A stretch of 64,000 nt of DNA. Origin: Malaya genurostris. Lineage: Eukaryota > Arthropoda > Insecta > Diptera > Culicidae. The DNA lies in contig NC_080571.1 in NCBI RefSeq assembly GCF_030247185.1, forward strand, positions 71,214,172-71,278,171, written 5' to 3'. The position numbers and the translations under genes are program-made. Numbering within the stretch: the stretch's first letter is position 1; each line of letters starts with the position of its first letter. Positions 33,425-42,660 of this stretch are shown here, one piece after another. Below the pieces are notes generated by a model. It worked only from the letters and a program-made list of their open reading frames with translations. It ran no database searches and was not told the origin of the DNA.

Positions 33425-33719
33425 CACAGAAAGAAATAATGAAATTTATACGAGATGTAAATCAATAGTAATATAGACATGGGTATTCCATATAGACATG
33501 GGTTGAATCGAAATTTTGATTGAACACCTTCATCGATGCAAAACTAAATTGAATTGCATTGAATTTTCAATGAATATAACTGTATCTTTAAATTAACGCT
33601 CATTTTGCGATAAAATTGTATTGAAACGTACAGAATTGTAAAGTAATTTTATGTTTAATTACCTGCTCCAAATATGTGCATGAAAATAGATGTAAATTCA
33701 CAAAATATTTTTATCTGTG
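33425..33719. mobile_element. TA-flanked MITE, 295 bp, same family
   Basis: It begins CACAGAAAGAAATAATGAAA and ends CACAAAATATTTTTATCTGTG with TA on both sides (33423-33424, 33720-33721). A short internal tandem (ATAGACATGGGT twice at ~33475-33505) is unique to this copy. It has no ORF. Confidence 0.7.
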
Positions 33720-33835
33720 TAGTTCTATTTTTCGAGCACAAATCTGAAACAGATTTAAAACTGCTCGACGATTTTGTTTCAAATTATTGAAAATTCAAAA
33801 CACGAATAGAACACTGTTTTAAATTTCTAACGTGA

Positions 33836-34209
33836 TCTAATTTGCCAAATGACGGAAGATTTTATTTGTAATGACTTAATGTTAGATGAGCTTGAATTTT
33901 ACTGGTTTCGACTGTAACTTGCGTTCTGCTAGCAGGTGCGACTGTATGAATTTAAAGGCACCTTTTACCAGCCAAGCGAATGTATGCTTCTGTGGCTCAG
34001 TCGATTAACAGACGTACATGCGATGCAATGATTCTCGGTTCAAGTCGCGGCGGTGGCTATCAGTATTATTTTTTTAAATCAACGAATTTCATGTCATGGA
34101 GTTTTAGACACAATATTAAATATTCTTCCACGTGAATTTGCGTGAACTGCGACGCTCCATTTATGTGTATCTAATAAGATGTGAAATCACAGGGATTTTT
34201 TTAAGTGTG
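33836..34209 (+). mobile_element. TIR element with tRNA-like Pol III boxes, copy 2 (left end lost)
   Basis: It begins inside the element (ATCTAATTTGCCAAATGACGG) and ends GATTTTTTTAAGTGTG before TA. The tRNA-like stretch is on plus at ~33987-34055: A box TGGCTCAGTCGATTA, B box GGTTCAAGTCG, ~40 nt apart. It is more than 90 percent alike to 34368-34786 by eye in the shared part. Confidence 0.65.
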
Positions 34210-34367
34210 TACACACGACCCGTTGAAAAATTAAAAAATTTTTAGGCGCACGATATTGAAGCTTTCGAATCAAGTTAAATGAGGAAAATCCATCAACAAA
34301 TCACCGAGATACAAGCGCTTCAAATTAGGTCCGAAAAGTCTATGGCCGATAATTCTAAATTGGCCTC

Positions 34368-34786
34368 CTACACTCCAAAAAAATTGATTTTTACAGGTGA
34401 CTTAATCCCTCATACGATGTAATTCATAAAGACCTAATTTGTCAAATGACTGAAGATTTTATTTGTAATGACTTAATGTTCGATGAGCTTGAATTTTACT
34501 GGTTTCGATTGTAACTTGCGTTCTGCTAGCAGGTGCGACTGTATTAATTTAAATGCACCTGGCTCAGTTGATTAACAGACGTACTTGCGATCCAATGATT
34601 CTCGGTTCAAGTCGTATATCGTCTATCGTCTATCAGTATTCTTTTTTTTTTATTTAAATGAATTTCATGTGATGGAGTCATAGACACAATATTAAATGTT
34701 CTTCGACGTAAATTTGCGTGAGCTGCGACACTCCATTTATGTGCATCTAATAAGATGTAAAATCACAGGATTTTTTAGGTGTGTAG
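34368..34786 (+). mobile_element. TIR element with tRNA-like Pol III boxes, copy 3 (complete)
   Basis: The ends are CTACACTCCAAAAAAATTGA and its rough inverse ending TTTTTTAGGTGTGTAG; TA lies at both boundaries. The tRNA-like stretch (GGCTCAGTTGATTAACAG, then GGTTCAAGTCG) lies at ~34559-34612. An 18-bp gap relative to copy 2 removes the part just before the A box. It is the best copy for boundary definition (419 bp). Confidence 0.7.
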
Positions 34787-35289
34787 TTACCGGAGAATCA
34801 AAATAAACAGCTAACTGGTATTTAATATACTCAAGTGAAAACGGCATCGCACACATACAAAAAGACATCCACTCACAACTCAAACACCTTACTCACTGGC
34901 AGCCAGGAATTAATTAACGCAGAAATGTATTCGAGCATATTTTTATAGATTACCTTTTGTGCGATAGTTCATACTGCGCAAATCGGACGAGAGGATGACA
35001 TCATTGGCAAGCTGTAGTTGGTTCGTGAAAACATAGTTCAATTCAAACCGTCTTTTCAATAGCATACTATTGAAATACTGAATCGACATTGACACCCGGC
35101 CCCATATAGTGAAGAGTAAGGCATTTTTAATACCAAAACAGCAATGCTATTTGCAACAAAACCTGATAAATTTAGCCATCTGATTCCAACACCCACAAAA
35201 GATTCCTTCGGTACAACTTACGAGGTTTCTATCGCATAGCAGTCCGACATAGTGTTACAATTGTTCAATTATGCATTTCCAGAAACATA
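34787..35289. other. Unassigned DNA
   Basis: No gene or element was recognised between the TIR element and the mariner. Confidence 0.4.
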
Positions 35290-35616
35290 CTACTGTAGGC
35301 AAAAAATAGACTTTTTGATTATATTTCGCGCGGAAACTTTATTCGTCGATTTTTTTTAGTTTGGTATGACTGATAGTGACAGCTGTACCAAGTGTCACGT
35401 CAAAATATTCATTGATGTTTAGTATGCGTCTGTCTTCCTGAAGTATTAAAAGTGCTATCGGCGATTTTTACAATGAGAGAAATTGTTTAACAAATAAGAT
35501 CCTTTAAATTTAATGTGCGGAATCAACGTTGAGAATGTTGAAAAAAGTCCTTCGTTGATAATTGCATGTCTCGAGCAAGTGTTTTTGATTGGTACAAATT
35601 GTTCAAAGACGCAGAG

Positions 35617-36026
35617 TTCGAAAAATTCTTGTGATTTTACATCTTATCAGATGCACATAAATGGAGCGACTTATGTCACACAAATTTATATTCAAGAACA
35701 TGTAAAATTGTATGATTTAAAATTAAATGGCCTTAAAATGAAAAGAATAAAAATCAAAAGATCGACATCAACAACGCGACTTGAACCGAAAAACATTAGA
35801 TCACAAAGCACATCAGTTAGTCTACTGAGCCACAGAAGCACATATCTGCTTGGGTGGTAAATCGTGCATCACACAGTCTCACTTGCTAGCCGAGTGCAAA
35901 TTACACTCGGAGCCAGTAAATTTCTGTACGAATGGAATATTGTTTCATTTGAGAAGATCAGTAGTTATGAATTGTATCGTTCGAAGAATTATGTCACCTG
36001 TAAAATTCATAATTTCTTCCTGTGGG
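35617..36026 (-). mobile_element. TIR element with tRNA-like Pol III boxes, copy 4 (inside mariner)
   Basis: It starts GAAAAATTCTTGTGATTTTAC and ends GTAAAATTCATAATTTCTTC, as copy 1 does. The tRNA-like stretch is on minus (~35785-35842). It sits exactly at the break in the mariner transposase gene, so it entered the mariner after the latter inserted. Confidence 0.65.
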
Positions 36027-36039
36027 GTCGAGAACGCGT

Positions 36040-36480
36040 TGACAAAAAAATCAAGGTGTGATGTGGTGCACTCCTAATACCTTCCGACCGGTCAAACTGT
36101 CAACATCGTATACTATTTGAGTATTATGTGTCATTTGCTCTAAGCTATTCGTAAAAAGAGGCCAGAATTATGGGCCGACAACTCTTGGTTTTTGCACCAC
36201 GATAATGCACCGTCGCATACTGCCTTTTTTCGTCAAAAATTCAACCAATATCGTTTCGCAACCACCGTATTCGCCTGATTTAGCTCCGTGTAACTTCTGG
36301 CTATTCAACAAACTCAAACGACCACTGCGGGAAAACCGTTTTGAGTCAATTGAAGACTTCAAACGTGAATCGCAAAGCGCATTGAAGGCTATTTCGGAAA
36401 TTGATTTTAACAACTGTTTCGAAGATTAGGAAAAACGTTGGCACAAGTGTATTGGACGCAATAGATTTAGAAGAATTTTG
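36040..36480 (+). pseudogene. mariner transposase C-terminal half
   Basis: The frames read TGQTVNIVYYLSIM, ELWADNSWFLHHDNAPSHTA (second catalytic Asp in HHDNAPSH), then after a frameshift SQPPYSPDLAPCNFWLFNKL (third Asp, SPDLAP), KRPLRENRFESIEDFKRESQ and DFNNCFED. This is the DDE/D region of mariner transposases, which cut and paste at TA. Stops after MCHLL and the frameshift near 36230 inactivate it. It closely resembles irritans-type mariners. Confidence 0.85.
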
Positions 36481-36776
36481 AAATTATGAACCTAGTCTTA
36501 CTATTTTTTGCTCACAGTAGTATGTTTGATGTGTGAAAGTAAGAAGTAGTTACTGGGTGCTAAAACGAGGCTGTACGGCGAATGTCTGATCAATTCAATG
36601 TTTACAATGTTTATAATGTTCTGTGCTTTATTCTAATACTGTGCCTTAGTTCTAAATTGCTGTCTTATCCAGGAAGATTACTCGCAAATCTGTGGAAGAA
36701 ACCTACACTAGATTTTAGTGAGCAAAATCGTAAGAAACTTCCCAAACTATACTAAAAACACAAGTCGACTACTTAC

Positions 36777-37047
36777 GCACAAAGATGTTGCTCATCAGTG
36801 TTGCCGGCAAACAAAACACTATCACAAGCACATCAGCCACGGCCAGGTTCACGATGAAAAAGTTAGTCACGGTACGCATTCGCGGTGCTCGGAAAACAAC
36901 AGCAATGACGAAACTGTTCCCAACCAGTCCCACGATAAACACTACAAAGTATGCAACACAGTACACTGCTGTCATTGTGGACGAGTGTCGATAGAAAAGT
37001 TCGTACTCCTCGTACGGCCCGGTGTCATTCATCGCTGTTTCCTGGGT
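36777..37047 (-). CDS. SIFaR: Neuropeptide GPCR exon (N-terminus, TM1, TM2), SIFamide-receptor-like
   Basis: An open exon of 271 bp follows a pyrimidine-rich acceptor (TTTTTATCTTTCCAG) and ends at a perfect donor, GTAAGT, leaving a split codon after NIFV. An in-frame Met lies at 37030-37032, but the frame is open to the acceptor, so upstream exons may code. It shows acidic/Tyr-rich N-terminal tail, TM1 with the GN motif (GLVGNSFVIAVVF), intracellular loop RAPRMRTVTNFF, and TM2 with the conserved LAVAD Asp. The wording IVNLAVADVLVIVFCLPAT matches SIFamide/neuropeptide-FF-type receptors. It would act as a plasma membrane receptor in neurons. No other exon was found here, so introns are long and TE-filled. 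Codon use is markedly more GC-rich than surroundings. Confidence 0.75.
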
Positions 37048-38934
37048 CTGGAAAGATAAAAAATCGAAATATCGAGATCAGTATTAATGTCGGTACAGTA
37101 GATAGTATTTGATTATTTTATTTGTGTTATAGAAATTTTAAACTTGTGACGAATTACTTACAAAAACTTTTCGAACATTACTGTGAAATTGATAATCGAA
37201 CCCAGGTCGGCTTCGAAGACTACATTCAAGTATTCATTATCTGTCTTTTTGTAAAATCGACAATACACTAGAAATAACTATTAGAACTCGTGTGCTACCT
37301 TTTTAACTATCCCACCGAACCCAACCATCTTCTATAGGCAAAAGTGTCAAAAATACAAATAGTAGTATTTCTGAAAGGACTTGTTTTACCACCAAGCTGT
37401 GTTTGAACGACCCTTCACTAACCGAATGTCAACGAAATAGTATGCACAGGGAAAACTTGTTCTCTGATTTCCCAAAAGCAGTAGTTCTGCCTAACTTCTG
37501 TATAATTCACGATCAAGGTCACAATGCGCGACTGGGAGAGCTACGGAAGTATGGCATCTTCAAATTGTATACATCGTCTTCTATTGTGCGAAAAAAAGGG
37601 GTGAAATAGTCCCATACATTTCAGTGACTAGCTACTGCTGATGCTGCTGCTGTTGCTACTATTGTACACCAGAATGCACCCGTTTCTACTGTAGCTCTGG
37701 TTGAATGATGCGCCCGTCAAGAATCCTCGACCCTGGTTCCATTTCCGCACGGTGGGACGGATTTGAAAAAAAAACAGAGTGTCATGAGAATTCGGGACAA
37801 AAATGTTGTGTAATGCTAACGCTTTTGAAATACCATGTGGAAGATGATTAACTTTTATGTTTTCAAAGAAAAAAGTTTAAAAGAAAATTGTAGAGAGTAT
37901 TTGGTGAGTCCCATAATTTGATTTAATTTTTTTCATGTTTTCATTATTCTAATGAAGTTTTGCGTAAACTCATTAAACTTTACTTTCATAATTAGGTTCT
38001 CTTGGTTTATTGATCTCCATATTGTACAAAAATTCTAGAATGCTTACTAATATTTCATTCAACAACACGACGCACCGAAACCAGAAGACGGATCCTGATA
38101 AAATTCAATCGCAGTCTCTGGAATAGACACACAAAACACATGCACACTAATGTACTTATACTAAATCTCCTGTATTACATAGGCATCGAGACTCATTCGT
38201 TCATTTTGTAAATCTTCAATCTCGATAAGTGTAAAACAATTCCACAACACTAGAAATCAATGGAACTAACTTCGGTTCGGATACCAGTTTCTGTGCAGTT
38301 TATTTTTTTTCATGTCGATATTGTTTCATTGCTCACAACGTTTACAACAGTTTATTGTTCTCTATTACTCAAGTAACCACGACTCATTTTATCCCAAAAT
38401 AATTCTGACATGAAAAATTCACGTAAAAAAATTAATAAACGCAACAGAGTTTTAGAGTAACAGAGGTATTTTGGTCCACTTTAGGATCGATTTTATTTTG
38501 GCCCACTTTGTAAAAATATCCACCAAATGTTGTAATATCTTTGAAAGAATCCTTCCGCAATAGGTACTCTAATGTGATTAGCTTCAAACTGATGCGACAT
38601 GGGCTACTTAAGATCGATTAAATCCATAAAGTTTGTTAGGTGGGCCAAAAAATGTGAATTCGACAAAATACCTCTGTTACCCTACATATTTTTAAAATGC
38701 TATTATAAAGTTGAAAAGGGCGATAACTAAACTCTTATAGGATCTGACAGGTGAAGCAGAAATTGTGCATTATTAATGTAGTTAAAGGGTATTTTTTTGC
38801 TGGTACCTTTTTGGCAACACTGTCTTTGACAGATCACGCGTGAATAGTGTCTTGTTGTCGTAAAACTGGGTCAGTTTGGTCTATAATTTAATCATAAATG
38901 GTCGTTTGATTTATAATTTAATCATGAATGGGCG
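37048..38934. other. Unassigned DNA upstream of the receptor exon
   Basis: This is intron or 5' region of the receptor gene. At ~37395-37765 there is a GC-richer patch with a small GCTGCT run (~37636) and several splice-like words, perhaps a 5' UTR exon on the minus strand, but no start or frame decides it. The remainder is AT-rich without recognisable elements. Confidence 0.35.
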
Positions 38935-39075
38935 CTGACAAAGTTGGAGGAAGATCCACTTTTTTTTATCGAAAAATTGTGTTCAGCGACGAAGCACATT
39001 TCTGGTTGAATGGATACGTCATCAAGCAAAACTGTCGCATATGAAGTGAAGAATAGCCAGAAACAAATCCTTTAC
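38935..39075 (+). pseudogene. Tc1/mariner-superfamily transposase scrap
   Basis: The plus frame reads YRKIVFSDEAHFWLNGYV and then KQNCRI, stop, SEE, stop. FSDEAHFWLNGYV is the conserved block around the second catalytic Asp of a Tc1-like transposase family common in insects. About 45 codons with two stops remain; no ends were found. Confidence 0.7.
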
Positions 39076-39589
39076 CTCCTAAAAAATCACCCTTTATAAT
39101 GCTAATATCTGCATTATCGATGGTAAAAATTTCAGCGTTATATTATAAATGTCAAGATGCAATAAAAGTGCTTATATGTTACAACTGTAGCATGTCAAAT
39201 TCAGACTAACTTTAAATTACAGAACTAATCTATTTTTTATTAGCACTGAGGCATTGATTTAATGTAGCAATTCAATTTCATTACACGGCCAAAAGTTGTT
39301 GTAGAATAATGCTTCATTACATTTTGATTGCAAATTTAATGCACATTGCCAAAAAGTATATCGCATTAAAGTACAGTACAGAGTCCAGGTCCATAATTTT
39401 AGCTCCATAATCCAGGATCAGAACTCACTTTCAGGTCTAGAGTTCTGTACGAGAACTCTTGAACTGGACTTCAGAACTGAATTTTAGACCACAGTTCTTA
39501 ACCTGAATTCTGAGCTTGTGCTCTGAAGTGATTTCTGTGCCTGAATTGTGGAACAGTGCCGTGTGTACTGCATAATTTTTTTCTTTTTT
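39076..39589. other. Unassigned DNA with degenerate short repeats (39390-39555)
   Basis: Between 39390 and 39555 the words CAGAACT, GAACTG and CTGAATT recur every ~20-25 bp with changes (e.g. TTCAGAACTGAATTTTAG, AACCTGAATTCTGAGC, TGCCTGAATTGTGG). This resembles a decayed minisatellite. Nothing is coding. Confidence 0.5.
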
Positions 39590-40145
39590 CGATTCTAGCA
39601 CGGGTCGTTTTTGGCAACATATTCGTTCGTATCTGTCCTATGTGTTCGGAAGATAGCGGTAATTCAAAACAAATCCATATTTATATTGATTTGAACTGCC
39701 AACAACAATAATTGCTGGAAGAACATAATTTACTACACCCATATACCATTCCAATCAGTTCGTCGAGATCAGCAAATGTATGTGTGACAAATAATTACAC
39801 TCAATTTTCTCGGAGATAACTTGACCGATTTATAAAAACATAGATTCATATGAAAAGTCCTATGCTCCCATACAAGGTTCCTGAATTTTATTTGGATTCG
39901 ACTTCTGGTTCCAGAACTACATATGTGTAATGAAATTATGAAATGTTCTTCAACTAAAATTCAAATAAAACGTCTTGAATTCCCATAAAAATTACTTGTT
40001 TTTTATTCAGATTTGACTTCCGGTTCCGGAGATAAAGAGTGATTAGTGACAAAATGTCCATTTCAAATAAATTAGTCGGGTTTATCGGGTTTGCAGATTT
40101 TTATGGTCGATGACCAAATAAACTTATTTCAGTTATACCGGTCAG
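39590..40145 (-). repeat. CCGGAA-unit repeat, reverse copy
   Basis: Read on the minus strand it has the same order as 14081-15260: GAACCGGAAGTC (~40018), AACCAGAAGTCG (~39910), the block GATCTCGACGAACTGATTGG, GTTCTTCCAGCAATTATTG and GGCAACATA..CGTTC. It lies head-on with the forward copy at 40420-41010. Confidence 0.65.
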
Positions 40146-40419
40146 GGTTAATAAAAGTAATTTTCATTGATTCAAAATAGACGAAAATAACGAGAAATAA
40201 ATGTCACTCTCAACTCTGTTTGCAAGTTATGAAAACAAGATTCATGTCCAGTCAAAGACAAAAGTGGAACAACAGTTTCAAAATTGTGCTCTTTCTTTCA
40301 TTTACCCTTTCAGTCATTTTCGGTTATCAGTGAAAATAGTATACTGTGCAGCGTCGATATCGAAAAATTTTAAATAGTTTGTTGCCAAGTTAATAGACGA
40401 ATGACGGTTCAAATTTTTA

Positions 40420-41010
40420 AGCACATCTCATTCTGTTGTTTCGGAACGGAAGTGAGATCCGAACAAAGGTCAAACGAAGGCTATTTTTATGGACGTTGAC
40501 CCTTTAATTTGAGTCTAAGTTAGTGAAAACTGACTCATCTGTTTCCGAAAAAACGAAGAGCGTTCCGTTTTTGAGTTTTAAACTACTATTTCCGGTACTT
40601 CCGTAACCAGGAGCTGGAAACCAGCATAGCTGAAATCGGATCGTTTGGCCTGTAGCTAACATAACCTTTCAATTGAAACAGTTTTGAATCAGATTTAGAA
40701 TTTATTCGTTTTTTGCATTATCGTAATTTCATGTACACTACTCTGTGTTTCCGGAACCTGAAGTCGGATCTGGAAAAAAATCTACATTCACTTATGGAAA
40801 CATAATACTTTCCATTTGAATCTGAGTTTGCGAAGATCAGTTTAGCCGCTTCTGAGATTTTGGAGTGATTTGCGGTTTGAAGCACACGAGCATTTTTCCG
40901 GTACTTCCGGAACCAGGAACGATGAAACTAACCATACCTACCTAATTGAAGAAGTATTTTATTTGAATGTCTTTGGCTTGATTTTTCCGTATCATGAATA
41001 AATCACGCTC
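40420..41010 (+). repeat. CCGGAA-unit repeat, forward copy
   Basis: Units are marked by GTACTTCCGTAACCAGGAGC (40598), TTTCCGGAACCTGAAGTCGG (40748) and CGGTACTTCCGGAACCAGG (40898), spaced 150 bp. It lacks the terminal block. It is non-coding. Confidence 0.65.
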
Positions 41011-41221
41011 CTGAAATTGAAATGAAACCTTTTTTTCGATGTACCATCAATTTACAAAATCAAATGATACGATTCACACTTAATAACTAACATAACTTAC
41101 TCTAAACGCTTATTAAAATGTAGTATGAAACAAGATTACCAAGTGCTCGATCACTGTAATTTGGTTTATTACAGACGGTAGAGGGCGCTCGAAAATGTTT
41201 TTCTTAGAACCAACCGAAATA

Positions 41222-42660
41222 AGTTTAAATTGAAGCAGTTACAGCACTTATTAAAAACTCAACACATGCTACTGAAGGGTTCATTTCATCATAATTTGTA
41301 CGCGATGTAGAAAATCGAAAAAAGTTATACCAACGAGGGTTTCTGAGAGGAATTTCGATATTAAGAAGACGAAGTACACGCTCGTTCAATGCTACTCTAT
41401 AGTGAGTAAAATTAGATTTACTCACTTTCGAGTAAAGACGGTATTTGTCAAATTCTGAGTAACATTTATGTACATTTAGCAAAAGCGTAAATGAGCAACT
41501 TAAATTTATAATTATCAAATTATTTATGAAGTTACAATCAATCAACAGACACAATATGGTCCTAATGATAATTCCTAATAATATTGAAACACGATCAAAC
41601 ATATTTATAATTTCCATCGAACAACTTCAAACTTACCTTCGACGGAGCAGAACTACTTCAAACTTACTTCTGATAGAACGGAATCTGCCCTCACAATTAC
41701 GGTGAAAAGATCGGGGACGTGGTCCGACACTAACAAGAAGCTCTTCAAATATTCGTCAACACGATTTCCACAACTTTCTCGCACAACGTTCAAAGTATGG
41801 TGAGAAAAAATTGTTGTCAATGCAGAAACAGAGTAGAAGTTGCTCAGTTTTCTAAATCAATATAATCAACTTTTTGACATCTGAGTACAAATCGCTTACT
41901 TGAGAGTAAAGTTGAATGAGCGTGTATGTCAGCGCTGTCAATGTGAGACAACAACAGGTCAGAAACGAATGATGCCTTAGAAACATCTCGAAGAAGGGAT
42001 AGTGTCTCGAAACCGATAAGCTCCCAACAGTCTTCATATTTCGCGATACGATGAAGTAAGGATCACTCCACGGTAGATGGCGTAACGCGCAGCGTACAAA
42101 TTTGCGTTGAGTAGATTCTATACGTTGAACACCATTCTGGTAAAAAGGTGTCCACAAAACCGCTGTATATTCCAACGTAAACCGAACTAAGGTGCAGTAC
42201 AGTGTTTTCAAACAATGTACATTGGTGAACTGTTTAGTAACTCTGAACAAAAATCCTAAATTTTTCGATACCTTAGATGTGATTAAAGCAAATCAAAGTC
42301 TTGGCATTACATTCCTTTTGTGGAATTTGGCCTTTCTGTTTCAACAGACTTCGCAGTCGATTCTTAGCGTACAGAATCATTGCATGGCTAGTACTACGAT
42401 CCTACGAACACTATGAATCCTTCCAGGTCGGGGTTCGAACATACGACAACTGGCTTGTAAGGCCAGCGCCGTATGCGTTGAACCGCCAACCCGGGTGGTG
42501 ATGAAAGCAATATGATTCTTAAAAGTGAGCTTCGAATCGAGAATAACACCTAGATCACTCACAGTTGTTTCTCTTTTGGTTGGAGTTTGAATTAAACTGT
42601 AATCAAAATTTATGATCGATCGCTTTCGAGCAAAAGTAATCACTGAACATTGAATGCCTC
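41222..42660 (-). mobile_element. CR1/Jockey-superfamily LINE, RT 3' region, split by a SINE
   Basis: On minus, SVITFARKRSIINFDYSLI and DLGVILDSKLTFKNHIAFI (42643 to ~42511) precede the SINE. After it come LGFLFRVTKQFTNVHCLK, TLYCTLVRFTLEYTAVLW, RIESTQRKFVRCALRHLPW (to ~42060) and, after a decayed stretch, RYPRW-like LRNPRWYNFFRFSTSRTNY (~41340) near the C-terminus. These are the RT thumb and C-terminal motifs of a LINE lineage common in insects. The catalytic palm is absent. Premature stops and internal insertions show it is dead; 41420-41850 has no recognisable coding content and may be another insert. Confidence 0.75.
42292..42497 (-). mobile_element. tRNA-derived SINE with 13-bp target duplication
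   Basis: On minus it starts CCCGGGTTGGCGGTTCAACG (A-box region), has an anticodon-like arm CTGGC-CTTACAA-GCCAG, a B box (ATGTTCGAACCCC), then body phrases GACCTGGAAGG, GCCATGCAATGATTCTGTAC and GGCCAAATTCCACA, ending ...CAAGACTTTGATT. The direct repeats GTGATTAAAGCAA (42279-42291) and GTGATGAAAGCAA (42498-42510) flank it and interrupt a LINE frame. I associate this body with an abundant Aedes SINE (Feilai-like), from memory. Pol III would transcribe it; LINE machinery mobilises it. Confidence 0.85.

Larger units (their letters stand above)
35290..36520 (+). mobile_element. mariner-family element, dead, with a MITE inside
   Basis: The inverted ends CTACTGTAGGCAAAAAATAG and CTATTTTTTGCTCACAGTAG are each next to TA (35288-35289, 36521-36522). 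The left part codes for the transposase segment SRASVFDWYKLFKDAE (~35570-35617). The middle of the gene is gone and a TIR element (35617-36026) sits there. The right part carries the catalytic C-terminal half (36040-36480). Confidence 0.85.

Noticed and set aside
36785..37059. Plus-strand ORFs over the receptor exon
   Set aside because: They are antisense shadows; the minus strand has TM segments and splice sites.
41420..41850. A MITE inside the CR1-type LINE (GAGTAA.. words at both sides)
   Set aside because: The words do not form a convincing inverted repeat and no target duplication could be placed.
42415..42500. A genuine tRNA-Val gene on the minus strand (anticodon arm loop CTTACAA)
   Set aside because: The acceptor and T stems do not pair and a SINE body with target duplication follows, so it is a SINE head.
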